The notes below the pieces were generated by a model. The model was not told the DNA's origin and did no database searches. It saw nothing but the letters and a program-made list of their open reading frames with translations. From Rhizobium sp. 11515TR (GTDB lineage: Bacteria; Pseudomonadota; Alphaproteobacteria; Rhizobiales; Rhizobiaceae), in contig NZ_CP022998.1 of assembly GCF_002277895.1 (NCBI RefSeq), forward strand, positions 3,205,501 to 3,269,500: 64,000 bases of DNA, in the 5' to 3' direction. A program made the position numbers and the translations under genes. Below are positions 18,541 to 27,685 of the stretch, piece after piece. How positions within the stretch are numbered: position 1 is the first letter of the stretch; each line of letters opens with the position of its first letter.

Positions 18541-19506
18541 CTACTTGCCGGCCATTGCCGATGCGCTGGTCATCGGCGCAGTGGTCGTCGAGGGTGTCGG
18601 CGCAACACAATCGGAAATCGATTGATTTTCCTTGCAATTGCGCGCCGAGACCAGTGCGTCGGCATCGGCAAGCTCCGTCGTCAGCCTCAGCCTCAACGCG
18701 TCCATCTGCGAAATCAGATGAATCCCGTTCGGGTCGGTTCCAAGCATCAGATCGACAAGTCCCCGGTCCACGCCCATCTTGTCAAGGAAGTTGACCAGCC
18801 TGGTCCTTTGCGCCTTGTCGAGCTTGGTCGTATCGTATTTGCCGACGAATTTGCGGCCGATTTCCTTCTTGGAGATGACCTTGCGCTTGCCATCCACCAT
18901 CTCATATTCGGTGCGGTACTGGACGCGTACCTCGCTGTAGGTCGTTGTAATCTGATGAACGCCCAGCAGTGCGAAGGGGCTGGAAACGCGCTGGGCACCG
19001 CCTGCAAAAAACAGCGGGCAGGCCGAAAAGCAGATTGCGCCATCCGAGAATGGCTGCCCCGTGATCGAGCCGTCCTTTGCAAAGGCTGCTGAGCAGATCG
19101 GCTCGGCATAGGGGCATACCCGCGAGCGGGTGCGGCCGACTGCGATCGAAAGCTTCTGCTTGCGAATGATGCGAGCCATCTCCATCGCCGCCTTGACATC
19201 GCCACCCGGCGAGCTGACGACGATGGCCAACTTGCGATCGCCGACCTGTTTCAGGATTTTCTGTAGCTTCCGCGGCGTGTCCGCCATGATCTGCCCTTCG
19301 GCGGAGATCCAGTCCGGGCAAGTGTTATCGGCCCGGCACTGGCCCATCTCGCCGTGAACGAGCAAAAACCGCATCGGCGTGCCGCCGGCAACGCCAGCCG
19401 CTTCGGCAAGCGCAGGCGAAACAAGCAGTAGCGAAACGCCGGTGACGAACCACAACAGCGTTTGACAGCAGCGCGCCGCGAGCTGCGGGAAGAAGCGAAA
19501 ATTCAT
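18541..19506 (-). CDS. Exported ClpP/crotonase-fold protein (COG3904-like)
   Basis: A signal peptide (LLWFVTGVSLLLVSPALAEA) directs this 321-residue protein to the periplasm. The core resembles ClpP-type serine peptidases: AIVVSSPGGDVKAAMEMARII (about 94-114, oxyanion loop), a Ser in DGAICFSACPLFFAGG (about 157-172) and a His in LLGVHQITT (about 184). These are the expected order and spacing of the nucleophile and base. Extra Cys residues (CRADNTCPDW, RVCPYAEPICSAAF) suggest disulfides. The tail is Thr/Ser/Ala-rich. Targets are unknown. It may be a periplasmic protease related to NfeD-linked or SppA-like enzymes (inference). Confidence 0.7.
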   Translation of the reverse strand: MNFRFFPQLAARCCQTLLWFVTGVSLLLVSPALAEAAGVAGGTPMRFLLVHGEMGQCRADNTCPDWISAEGQIMADTPRKLQKILKQVGDRKLAIVVSSPGGDVKAAMEMARIIRKQKLSIAVGRTRSRVCPYAEPICSAAFAKDGSITGQPFSDGAICFSACPLFFAGGAQRVSSPFALLGVHQITTTYSEVRVQYRTEYEMVDGKRKVISKKEIGRKFVGKYDTTKLDKAQRTRLVNFLDKMGVDRGLVDLMLGTDPNGIHLISQMDALRLRLTTELADADALVSARNCKENQSISDCVAPTPSTTTAPMTSASAMAGK

Positions 19507-20071
19507 GAGCCATACGCCTGCAAGCGATTACTTTGGCATGACCGATAGCAACCGCTTTGGGCCTTCGCAAGGCGCGCCGACGCGGCAACGCATCATTTGA
19601 TGAAACTCCCGGCCGCTTGCACCGATGCAAGAGCTGGCGACGAGAAAATGAGCACTGCCGGGGCCGCAGGAACGAGAGATGGAACCGAACTGGCGCTGTG
19701 ACAAACGGTTAATCCTAACATGAAGCGTGGGACAGTTTTGGATCAAGCCGCAGATATCTGCCGGCTCCAGACTGCCCTGTTCAAAACGCGCATTTAGACC
19801 TCATTTTGACCTGGCAAATGCGCTTCGCCGGGTTGCTCCCTAGCTGCCGAGGTCGACGCAAAATGTACGGCTCCGTCGAAATTAGACTAACGGAAACGCT
19901 ATTTTTACGCTTAATGACCATTTTGGGCGAAAATTTTCGTAGTTTTGCATGTCTGAATATTAAAATATATGAAAATGAAATTATTTCTGGTTCTGTGGTA
20001 TTTTTGCGTCTAGCATTCACTCATAAATCCGGTATTTGATAACGATAACACGCTTTGGGCGCTTCACTCAT
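19507..20071. other. Intergenic region, AT-rich in its right half
   Basis: No convincing gene is visible in these 565 bases. The left half has normal composition. From about 19860 the DNA becomes markedly AT-rich (runs such as AAATATATGAAAATG), which fits a promoter or regulatory region for the LuxR-type gene that follows. Short ORFs on both strands here lack good Shine-Dalgarno sites or protein-like composition. Confidence 0.6.
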
Positions 20072-20803
20072 ATGTCCTATATCATTACTGCCGAGAGACA
20101 ATTGCTGCTTTCTGCCGAGCTGGCTGCTGCTCGGACACAAGCGGCCTTTGCACTGGCCCTGGAACGGACCGGGTCAGCTTTTGGCTTCAGCCATATGGCT
20201 CTCATGAACGCCCCGGTTCCCGACGACACGATGATGACGCCGTTGCTCATCGAAGGCACGGTGCCGGCTCAGTTCATCCGTGAATTTGATCGTCATCAGC
20301 TCGTTCGCCGTTGTCCAATGCTGTTGCGCACCCGCGATTCGGTCATGCCACGCTCCTGGCATCTGCTGGAAAAGGACGCCGAACCCGACGCGGATTTGCC
20401 GCGCGAACTTCGCACGCTCCTGATCAACTACAATTGCCCGATGAGCGTCGTCATTCCGGTCAACGCCCCGGATGGTCAACGCCTTGTCTTCTGGTTCATG
20501 GGCAATCGCAACAGTCTCGGCCAGAGCGAGATCAACGAACTCACCCTGATCATGCTGCAGGCGCTCGATGCTTATAATTGCCTCAAGCGCAACGACAGTG
20601 CCGCGCCACACTCGCTTTCGGCACGTGAGCTGGAAGTGGTTCGCTGGACCGCTCAGGGGAAGACCTCGGTGGAGATTGGCCAGATCCTCACCCTCTCCGA
20701 CCATACGGTCAACGCCTATATGATGAATGCGATCAAGAAGCTCGATTGCGTCAACCGCACACAGCTCGTCGCAAAAGCCATCCGCCTGAAGCTGATCAGC
20801 TAG
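20072..20803 (+). CDS. LuxR-family transcriptional regulator
   Basis: The 243-residue protein has an N-terminal sensory domain of about 165 residues with the size and layout of an autoinducer-binding domain (GFSHMALMNAPV..., NCPMSVVIPVNAPDGQRLVFWFMG). The C-terminal LuxR/GerE helix-turn-helix spans about 176-240 (LSARELEVVRWTAQGKTSVEIGQILTLSDHTVNAYMMNAIKKL). Whether it binds an acyl-homoserine lactone is not shown; it may be a solo or signal-independent receptor. No luxI-type synthase is in the window. ATG 20072 is preferred over an upstream TTG. The first ATG has only a weak Shine-Dalgarno. Confidence 0.85.
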   Translation: MSYIITAERQLLLSAELAAARTQAAFALALERTGSAFGFSHMALMNAPVPDDTMMTPLLIEGTVPAQFIREFDRHQLVRRCPMLLRTRDSVMPRSWHLLEKDAEPDADLPRELRTLLINYNCPMSVVIPVNAPDGQRLVFWFMGNRNSLGQSEINELTLIMLQALDAYNCLKRNDSAAPHSLSARELEVVRWTAQGKTSVEIGQILTLSDHTVNAYMMNAIKKLDCVNRTQLVAKAIRLKLIS

Positions 20804-20902
20804 GCGAGCCCTCGCTCAAGCGCCTCCGGACTGAGCCCGACGACCAGGCCCAGCGTCTATACGCGCCCGCCGCGCCGGAATGGACTGCAGTCCACTTCTT
20901 CT

Positions 20903-22042
20903 TTAGCGACCACCCAGAACCGTACGGATTTCGACGAGGCTCGAACGTACCCGCAGAATATGGAAGCCCATGGTCGCAAGATGGCTCGGCATGAAGGAGC
21001 TGTCTTCCGGCCCATTGGAAATGATGAAGGGCTGAATGCGCAAGGCAGTCTGCAATTGCGTGGTGACGTCAGCCCAAAGCGTGCCAACATTGCGCTCGGC
21101 TATCACCTGCTGGAAATCCGAGCGGGCCGCCATCAGAATGCCGTAGCTCGCGTAAAGCTGACCATAGGCGAACCAGAAGCGATCGTCAGCCCGCGTATCC
21201 AGCCAGCCGTAGCTGTGATCCCCGGCACGCTTCGCCAATATGTCTGCAGTGCTGCCGAGATCGTTGGCAATGTGGTCGACGAACTGGAGAAGATTGTCGG
21301 CGCGCCCATCGAAAATTGCCTTGCAGTTGCCGAGGTCGCTATTGAAGCTGCGCAGATTGCTCATCGCGGCGCGATAATAGCTTGGGCTCGGCGTCTTCGG
21401 CCCGAAGGGATGCAGGCCGAAATACCAGCTGGACTCGTCAAATTGCAGGTTGCCGCGCGCCTTCTGCAGATCGCTGTTGATGCCGGAGGTTCCGCGCACG
21501 CGGCCGAGCGTATCGACCAGCTCCGCCGAGGTACGACGAACGACGGAATTGATGCCCCGCTGGAAGGAAGCCTTGTTGTCGAGGAAGGGCGTGTCATCCC
21601 ACGAAATGCCGAAGAAGCCGAGCTTGTAGAGCAGCATCGAGGAAATCCAGGCATTCTGGTTGACGTTGAAATCGATCAGATCGGTGGCAACGTCGACGAC
21701 AGCCGAGGTTTGGCAGGTCTTGGGCGCCGTTGCCGCGGCCTGCTGTCCCTCCGTCGCAGGCAGCTCCTGCCCGGCGGAATATTTGCGCTCGGAAAATTTG
21801 TAGACATCCGGATAGGCCGGATTGAACCCTGTCCAGACCTGCGTCTGCCAAACGAAGTAGATATAGAGCAGCGCCATCAGCGTCACGAAGGCGGCGACAG
21901 GCAACTTGATCAGCCAGTTGCGCTGCCGATACCAGCCATGAACGGCAAGAAACGGCCAGCTTAACCCGACGAAAACCAATCCCAGCCACCGTACGATAGC
22001 GCCCCAGATCCGCTTGAAGAACGCCGTGATCGAGTCAAGCAT
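20903..22042 (-). CDS. DUF2333 family membrane-anchored protein
   Basis: The 379-residue protein has a single strong transmembrane helix near residue 50 (LIKLPVAAFVTLMALLYIYFVW), possibly preceded by an amphipathic or re-entrant segment (WLGLVFVGLSWPFLAVHGWY). The large remainder lies on the periplasmic side. Its pattern (NQNAWISSMLLYKLGFFGISWDDTPFLDNKASFQRG...) matches DUF2333, a family of unknown function. A longer frame begins at 22120, but ATG 22042 has a perfect GGAGG nine bases upstream. It probably shares a transcript with the coiled-coil protein gene upstream (198-base gap). Confidence 0.8.
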   Translation of the reverse strand: MLDSITAFFKRIWGAIVRWLGLVFVGLSWPFLAVHGWYRQRNWLIKLPVAAFVTLMALLYIYFVWQTQVWTGFNPAYPDVYKFSERKYSAGQELPATEGQQAAATAPKTCQTSAVVDVATDLIDFNVNQNAWISSMLLYKLGFFGISWDDTPFLDNKASFQRGINSVVRRTSAELVDTLGRVRGTSGINSDLQKARGNLQFDESSWYFGLHPFGPKTPSPSYYRAAMSNLRSFNSDLGNCKAIFDGRADNLLQFVDHIANDLGSTADILAKRAGDHSYGWLDTRADDRFWFAYGQLYASYGILMAARSDFQQVIAERNVGTLWADVTTQLQTALRIQPFIISNGPEDSSFMPSHLATMGFHILRVRSSLVEIRTVLGGR

Positions 22043-22240
22043 GGACACGCCTCCTAAACCGTACCGCGCATCCCGCCGACACGCAAAGGACGCACCACAC
22101 CAAACCTGCGCGATGGACATCGCGACAATCGCCGCGGCCCTCGGATCGTTAAGTCCTTATCGCCATTCACGTTCCAGCAAATATGTGTTCTTGGGAAAAA
22201 CAACAACCGTCCGCATGGAATTTTCGGTGCCAAGCTACAA

Positions 22241-23263
22241 TCAATCCTCAGGTTGCGCCTCTTCCGCCGCTCCGCTCGGGTCAGTGGATGCGGGTAGCGG
22301 ATGCGGCTCCAGCCGTCTTTTGAAGACGGCATCGACATGAGCTTTGCGCACGGCAAGGTCATGCCCCGCCAGCACATTCGCCTCGAACGCCTGGATCAGG
22401 CTCTCGACCGCTCCCGTTCGCGAAACCGTGGTCGATGCCGGCACCGCTTCCGCCGCCAATGCCTTGAGCAAGGCAATCCGTTGCTCGATATCGATGGTCA
22501 GCTTAGCGGCCATAGCGCCGATGGCGGCGATCTGATTGTTCAGGGCGACCGCCAGCCCTTCATAAATGTCTATAAGACGCTGTCGCACGGTCCGGCGGGA
22601 TTGAAGCTCCTGTTCTTGCCGCCGAATATCATCCTGCTCCAGCAAGAGAGCACAATAGTCCCCTTCGAGTTCGGACTGCAGATCGGCATGGCGCGAGGAT
22701 GGGCGGTTGCGCCGCTGATATATGAGCTTTTCCGCGAGGGCATCGGCCCGGCGCTGCATCTCCTCTATATCGAAATCGAGTTTCCGCCGGCGTTCGATCA
22801 CGCCTTCCAGCTGTAGTTCGCAGTCATGAAAGCATCGGGAGAATATGGGTCTCGCCTGCTTGAAAAGAAGATCGAGTTCGGCCGATACGCTAAGGATCGT
22901 ATCGAGATCGGCGCTGATAGCCTCCGGCTTCATCGGTCCACGCGCCAGCGTCCGGCTGAGCAGACTTGCATTTTCAAGACCGAGCTTCTCGTTGAACAAT
23001 CGGCGATGCTGCAAGTCCGCCTCCTCGGTCGCATGATCCAGCTCTTTGACCAGCGACAGGGCGGCTGACTTCCACCGATCGAGCAATTCGACCGCTTCGC
23101 GGACAGACGCTTCTTCGACAGGAAAATTGACGACTTCGACGCGCTCGCCCTCCCTGGCGTGGTCGGCGAGCGTCGCCACGGCCGAATTCGCGTCGTTCAG
23201 GGCGTCATCGAGCGTCGTTCGCGCCTTATCGAGCATGCCATCGAAGGAATGAGGCCTGACCAT
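22241..23263 (-). CDS. Hypothetical coiled-coil protein
   Basis: I do not recognise a family. The 340-residue protein is almost wholly alpha-helical and highly charged, with long heptad-like stretches (SELEGDYCALLLEQDDIRRQEQELQSRRTVRQRLIDIYEGL; DFDIEEMQRRADALAEKLIYQRR, quoted as pieces). It has no signal peptide or membrane helix, so it should be cytoplasmic. The C terminus is Pro/Glu-rich and disordered. It lies upstream of the DUF2333 gene on the same strand, which suggests a functional pair, for example an adaptor or stress protein with a membrane partner (inference). Confidence 0.65.
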   Translation of the reverse strand: MVRPHSFDGMLDKARTTLDDALNDANSAVATLADHAREGERVEVVNFPVEEASVREAVELLDRWKSAALSLVKELDHATEEADLQHRRLFNEKLGLENASLLSRTLARGPMKPEAISADLDTILSVSAELDLLFKQARPIFSRCFHDCELQLEGVIERRRKLDFDIEEMQRRADALAEKLIYQRRNRPSSRHADLQSELEGDYCALLLEQDDIRRQEQELQSRRTVRQRLIDIYEGLAVALNNQIAAIGAMAAKLTIDIEQRIALLKALAAEAVPASTTVSRTGAVESLIQAFEANVLAGHDLAVRKAHVDAVFKRRLEPHPLPASTDPSGAAEEAQPED

Positions 23264-23330
23264 GAAGCTTCCCTCCCCTACCTTTGGCGCGAGACTAGCC
23301 GCTTCCTGAGGCGAAGGAAATGCTCGAAAA

Positions 23331-23717
23331 CTATTGGGCAGCGGCTGGATTCTTCAGATAGGCAATAAGGTTGTCGAGGTCCTTGTCGTTTTTCAGACCC
23401 GGGAACGCCATCCGGGTGCCTTTGACGAGGAATTGCGGCGCCGGCAGATATTTCCGCAGCAGCGCTTCATCCCAGACCTTGCCGTCCGCACCGAATGCCC
23501 TCATCGCCGGTGAATAGGCATAATCCGGCTTACTTGCGACGGCTCGCCCGACGACCCCCATCAACGAGGGGCCAACCCGATTGTCGGGCCTAGTCGCCGT
23601 GTGACAGGCTCCGCATTTCTTGAAAACGACGGCACCCGCGACGACATCGCCATCTGCGAGCACGGAAGAAGTCGAGGCAAGCACGATGACCGCCGACACC
23701 AGACATTGCAGTTTCAT
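23331..23717 (-). CDS. Class I c-type cytochrome, periplasmic
   Basis: A 21-residue signal peptide (LVSAVIVLASTSSVLA) precedes a small mono-haem cytochrome c. The haem-attachment motif CGACH is at 35-39. The distal Met ligand is in KGTRMAFPGLK, about residue 103, and the C-terminal helix LDNLIAYLKN is typical. The insertion VGRAVASKPDYAYSPAM is like cytochrome c2/c550 of alphaproteobacteria. It is an electron carrier in the periplasm, with unknown partners. It stands alone between the coiled-coil gene and tdk. Confidence 0.9.
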   Translation of the reverse strand: MKLQCLVSAVIVLASTSSVLADGDVVAGAVVFKKCGACHTATRPDNRVGPSLMGVVGRAVASKPDYAYSPAMRAFGADGKVWDEALLRKYLPAPQFLVKGTRMAFPGLKNDKDLDNLIAYLKNPAAAQ

Positions 23718-23800
23718 CGTCTCTCCCGATCAGCCTCAATAGGCAATCACATGCCAAAGATAGTCCGCACCGCTATCGAAAGCCTGCATGAGTGGCTGTT

Positions 23801-24382
23801 TCACTCGCAGGTAATCGCCTCCTCCCAATGGCGACGGCAAAGCGAGACATATTTGTCGCTACCGCCGATCTCGATCTGTGCGCCTTCACGGACGACATTG
23901 CCGGCGGCATCGAGCCGCACCACCATCGTCGCCTTGCGTCCGCAATGGCAGATGGTGCGCACCTCCCGCAATTCGTCGGCGATGGTCAGCAGCTCCTGCG
24001 ATCCCGGAAACAGATGTCCATGGAAATCCGTGCGCAGCCCGTAAGTCATGACCGGAAGGCCGAGGCGGTCGACGATATGGGCAAGCTGCCAAACCTGCTC
24101 GCGCGTCAGAAATTGCGCCTCGTCGACGAAGACGCAAGCAAGCGGCTCGCTTGCATGCATTTCATCGACCATCGCATAGAGATCATCGCTGGTTTCGAAG
24201 GGCAAGGCATCCATGGTCAGGCCGATGCGCGAGGCGATCGTGCCACGCCCGGCGCGATCGTCGAGGGCTGCAATGAAGGCTGCGGTGCGCATGCCGCGCT
24301 CCTGATAATTATAGGCAGCCTGCAGCAGCATCGTCGATTTGCCGGCATTCATCGTCGAATAATGGAAGTAGAGCTTGGCCAT
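23801..24382 (-). CDS. tdk: Thymidine kinase
   Basis: Type II thymidine kinase of 193 residues, phosphorylating thymidine with ATP in the salvage pathway. The P-loop MNAGKST is at 11-17, Walker B-like VFVDEAQFLTREQ around 88-100, and the lid/zinc ribbon CHCGRKATMVV with CRRHW near the C terminus supplies the Cys/His ligands. The start has AAGGAG 7 bases upstream. The gene appears monocistronic. Confidence 0.95.
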   Translation of the reverse strand: MAKLYFHYSTMNAGKSTMLLQAAYNYQERGMRTAAFIAALDDRAGRGTIASRIGLTMDALPFETSDDLYAMVDEMHASEPLACVFVDEAQFLTREQVWQLAHIVDRLGLPVMTYGLRTDFHGHLFPGSQELLTIADELREVRTICHCGRKATMVVRLDAAGNVVREGAQIEIGGSDKYVSLCRRHWEEAITCE

Positions 24383-24616
24383 GACATTCTCCTTGAATGC
24401 TTCATGGGTGCTGCAGGACGATAAGGAAAGATGGTCGCGGCGAAAACCACAGGATTCCGGCGTGCTTCACCCAGGGCGCAAAAGCCTTGGCCACCAGCGG
24501 ACATAAAAAGACGGGCGTCGCATTCAGCCCCCTCAAACCGCCGCAAATACACTGTGGTCGCTTGAAAATGTCAGTTATTGATGGTTGCTTGGGAACGTTA
24601 GACTGGGAGTCACGCA

Positions 24617-25573
24617 ATGATAAAAATGACCCTTACTGCATTCGCTTTCGCCTCAACTCTCTCCGCACTGACATTGGGCGCCACCGCGGCCTCCGCAGCC
24701 GAGCCGGCAAGCTGTAGCACCGTACATTTCGCCGATGTGGGCTGGACCGACATCACTTCCACCACGGCCACCGCCTCCATCCTCCTGAAGGCGCTCGGCT
24801 ACGACACCGACGTCAAGGTTCTCGCCGTGCCGGTGACCTACCAGTCGCTGAAGAACAAGGACATCGATGTCTTCCTCGGCAACTGGATGCCCTCCATGGC
24901 CGAGAACATCAAGCCGTTCGCCGCGGACAAGTCGGTGGAAACCGTACGCGCCAATTTGGAAGGTGCCAAATACACGCTGGCGACCAATCAAAAGGGCGCG
25001 GATCTCGGCATCAAGGACTTCAAGGACATCGCCGCCCACAAGGATGAGCTTGACGGCAAGATCTACGGCATCGAGCCGGGCAATGACGGCAACCGGCTGG
25101 TGATCGACATGGTCGACAAGAACACCTTCGGCCTCAAAGGCTTCGAAGTGGTCGAATCCTCCGAACAGGGCATGCTCGCTCAGGTCTCCCGCGCCGATAA
25201 GGAAGGCAAGCCGATCATCTTCCTCGGCTGGGCCCCGCATCCGATGAACACCACCTACAAGATGACCTATCTCACTGGCGGTGACGACGTGTTCGGACCT
25301 AACTTCGGTGGTGCGACCGTCTATACCAACGTCCGGGCCGGCTACTTGCAGGAATGCCCGAATGTCGGCACCTTCGTTAAAAATCTCGTCTTCTCGCTGC
25401 CGATGGAAAACGAAATTATGGGTAAGATCCTGAATGACGGTAAGGATCCGGAAGTCGCAGCGACGGAATGGCTGAAGGCCAACCCCACAGCAATCACGCC
25501 GTGGCTCGCAGGCGTCACCACCAAGGATGGCGGTGACGGCCTGGCGGCGGTCAAGGCCAAGCTTGGCCTGTAA
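24617..25573 (+). CDS. choX: Choline ABC transporter, periplasmic substrate-binding protein
   Basis: The 318-residue protein has a signal peptide (about residues 1-28, ending ATAASAAEP). The aromatic cage that holds the quaternary ammonium in Sinorhizobium ChoX is present at the same numbers: Trp43, Trp90, Tyr119 and Trp205, together with Asp45, Asn156 and Asp157. That makes choline (and less so acetylcholine) the expected ligand. Choline imported by ChoXWV feeds betaine synthesis for osmoprotection and carbon/nitrogen use. An intercistronic hairpin after the stop codon probably keeps choX mRNA more abundant than choWV. Confidence 0.95.
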   Translation: MIKMTLTAFAFASTLSALTLGATAASAAEPASCSTVHFADVGWTDITSTTATASILLKALGYDTDVKVLAVPVTYQSLKNKDIDVFLGNWMPSMAENIKPFAADKSVETVRANLEGAKYTLATNQKGADLGIKDFKDIAAHKDELDGKIYGIEPGNDGNRLVIDMVDKNTFGLKGFEVVESSEQGMLAQVSRADKEGKPIIFLGWAPHPMNTTYKMTYLTGGDDVFGPNFGGATVYTNVRAGYLQECPNVGTFVKNLVFSLPMENEIMGKILNDGKDPEVAATEWLKANPTAITPWLAGVTTKDGGDGLAAVKAKLGL

Positions 25574-25588
25574 TACGAGGACGGATGG

Positions 25589-25609
25589 AGGGGCGGCCAA
25601 ACCGCCCCT
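25589..25609 (+). promoter_or_regulatory. Intercistronic hairpin choX-choW
   Basis: An 8-bp stem (AGGGGCGG with CCGCCCCT, loop CCAAA) is followed by a pyrimidine-rich stretch. It is likely a partial terminator or 3' stabilising structure that sets the binding protein above the permease in abundance. Confidence 0.6.
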
Positions 25610-25745
25610 TTCTCTTCCTTGAACGGACTGCTTGCTTTCGCGTCCCGCCATCCCCGGACAATGGTCCGCTTGGCGTGACAGACCGTTATTCTTCGGTGGC
25701 ACTTCCGGAACCATAAGTAACAATCGGAAAACGCCGCCCCCAATC

Positions 25746-26603
25746 ATGGGCAAAGACGTGAACTGGTTAACCGATTACCGCATCCCCATCGGGCCATGGG
25801 CCAAAGCCGTCGTCGACTGGCTGACGAGCAATGTCACATGGTTCTTCGACGGCCTTTCCTTCGTTGTCGCGCATGGAATCAACGGATTGCTGTTCCTCTT
25901 GCAGGCACCGCATCCGCTGATCGTCGTCGTTGTCTTCACGGCAATCGCCCACTGGATGCGCCGGAGCGTCACGATTACGGTTCTCACCCTGATCGGCCTG
26001 CTGATCACCATCAACCAGGGTTACTGGAAAGAGACGACCGAGACGCTGGCGCTGGTGCTGGCTTCCACCTTCGTCTGTATGCTGGTCGGCGTCCCCCTCG
26101 GTATCGCGGCGGCCCGACGTCCCTGGCTCTACGCCATCATGCGGCCGATCCTCGATCTGATGCAGACCATCCCGACCTTCGTGTATCTGGTGCCGGCAAT
26201 GATCCTGCTCGGCCTTGGCATGGTCCCGGGCCTGGTCGCCACCGTCGTCTTTGCTCTTCCCGCACCGATCCGCATGACACGCCTCGGCATCATTTCCACT
26301 CCCCCTTCGCTGGTGGAAGCGGCCGAATCCTTCGGCGCGACACCCCGCCAGGTTCTGCGCAAGGTCGAGCTTCCCTTTGCCACGCCGCAGATCATGGCCG
26401 GCCTGACGCAGACCATCATGCTGTCGCTCTCGATGGTCTCGATCGCCGCCCTCGTCGGCGCCCCGGGTCTCGGCGTGCCGGTTCTGCGCGCGCTGAATAG
26501 CGTCAATGTCGCCAAGAGCTTCGATTCCGGCGCCTGCATCGTCATTCTTGCGATCATTCTCGACCGTATGTTCCGCGCGCCCGGCGAAGGAGACCGCTCA
26601 TGA
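25746..26603 (+). CDS. choW: Choline ABC transporter, permease
   Basis: The inner-membrane permease has 285 residues and about six helices. It carries the EAA-type loop (VEAAESFGATPRQVLRKVELPFATPQIMAGLTQTIM around 190-225), which contacts the ATPase. It belongs to the ProW/OpuAB group of quaternary-amine transporters. ATG 25746 begins the conserved sequence (MGKDVNWLTDYRIP), and a longer upstream frame has no family support. The stop codon overlaps the choV start (ATGA), so the two are translationally coupled. Confidence 0.93.
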   Translation: MGKDVNWLTDYRIPIGPWAKAVVDWLTSNVTWFFDGLSFVVAHGINGLLFLLQAPHPLIVVVVFTAIAHWMRRSVTITVLTLIGLLITINQGYWKETTETLALVLASTFVCMLVGVPLGIAAARRPWLYAIMRPILDLMQTIPTFVYLVPAMILLGLGMVPGLVATVVFALPAPIRMTRLGIISTPPSLVEAAESFGATPRQVLRKVELPFATPQIMAGLTQTIMLSLSMVSIAALVGAPGLGVPVLRALNSVNVAKSFDSGACIVILAIILDRMFRAPGEGDRS

Positions 26604-27649
26604 CCGTCGCCGTTGATTTCAAAAATGTCAGCATCATCTTCGGCGATCGTCCCGATGCCGCCCTGAAACTCGTCGACGAAGGCAAGTCGCGCGACGATAT
26701 CGGTAAATCCACCGGCATGGTGCTCGGTGTTGCCAATGCCTCGCTGCAAATCGAGGAAGGCGAAATCCTGGTGCTCATGGGCCTGTCCGGCTCCGGCAAA
26801 TCGACGCTGCTGCGCGCCGTCAACGGCCTGGCGCCGGTCGTGCGCGGCGAGGTCTCCGTCAACACGAAGAACGGCGCCGTCAGCCCCTACTCCTGCAGCC
26901 CAAAAGCCCTGCGCGACCTGCGCATGCATACCGTCTCCATGGTCTTCCAGCAGTTCGCGCTTCTGCCCTGGCGAACGGTGGCCGACAATGTCGGCTTCGG
27001 ACTTGAGCTTGCCGGCGTTCCGGACGCCGAACGCAAGAAGCGCGTCGACGAACAGCTCCAGCTCGTCAACCTCACGCAATGGGCCAATCGCAAGGTCAAC
27101 GAGCTGTCCGGCGGCATGCAGCAGCGCGTCGGCCTCGCCCGTGCCTTTGCGACCGGCGCGCCAATCCTGCTGATGGACGAGCCGTTCTCGGCCCTCGATC
27201 CGCTGATCCGCACCCGCCTGCAGGACGAGCTTCTGGAGTTCCAGCGCCGCCTGAAGCGCACCATCCTCTTCGTCAGCCACGATCTGGACGAGGCATTCCG
27301 CATCGGCAACCGCATCGCCATCATGGAAAGCGGCCACATCATCCAGTGCGGAACGCCTCAGGAGATCGTCAAGAATCCGGCTGATCAGTATGTGGCCGAC
27401 TTCGTGCAGCACATGAACCCGATCAGCATGCTGACGGCACGGGACATCATGCAGCAGGGCGTCGGACATTCTGCCAATGCCGGTTCCGTCACCGCGACGG
27501 CAACCGCCGCGACGCCGCTCATCGATATTCTTGATGCCCTGACGCGCCAGCCGGGCAATATCGGCGTTGTTGACAATGGCACGATTATTGGAACGATCTC
27601 GGCGCAAGACGTGGTGTCGGGCCTCACCAGCCACCGACGAAAGGAGTAG
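26600..27649 (+). CDS. choV: Choline ABC transporter, ATPase
   Basis: This 349-residue ABC ATPase is of the ProV/OpuAA type. Walker A SGSGKST is near 66, the signature LSGGMQQRVGLARA near 168, Walker B ILLMDEPFSALDPLIR near 188, and the H-loop VSHDLDEA near 224. The characteristic N-terminal extension before the ATPase core is present. The C-terminal 60 residues (PLIDILDALTRQPGNIGVVDNGTIIGTISAQDV) look like a single CBS-type repeat, which in related OpuA proteins senses ionic strength. It completes the choXWV operon. Confidence 0.94.
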   Translation: MTVAVDFKNVSIIFGDRPDAALKLVDEGKSRDDIGKSTGMVLGVANASLQIEEGEILVLMGLSGSGKSTLLRAVNGLAPVVRGEVSVNTKNGAVSPYSCSPKALRDLRMHTVSMVFQQFALLPWRTVADNVGFGLELAGVPDAERKKRVDEQLQLVNLTQWANRKVNELSGGMQQRVGLARAFATGAPILLMDEPFSALDPLIRTRLQDELLEFQRRLKRTILFVSHDLDEAFRIGNRIAIMESGHIIQCGTPQEIVKNPADQYVADFVQHMNPISMLTARDIMQQGVGHSANAGSVTATATAATPLIDILDALTRQPGNIGVVDNGTIIGTISAQDVVSGLTSHRRKE

Positions 27650-27685
27650 TCGTTCGCGACTGCTCCTCAATTCATGGAGCCGTCA

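Noticed and set aside
19781..20039. Small overlapping ORFs on both strands upstream of the LuxR-type gene
   Set aside because: There is no Shine-Dalgarno or protein-like pattern. The region is best read as regulatory AT-rich DNA.
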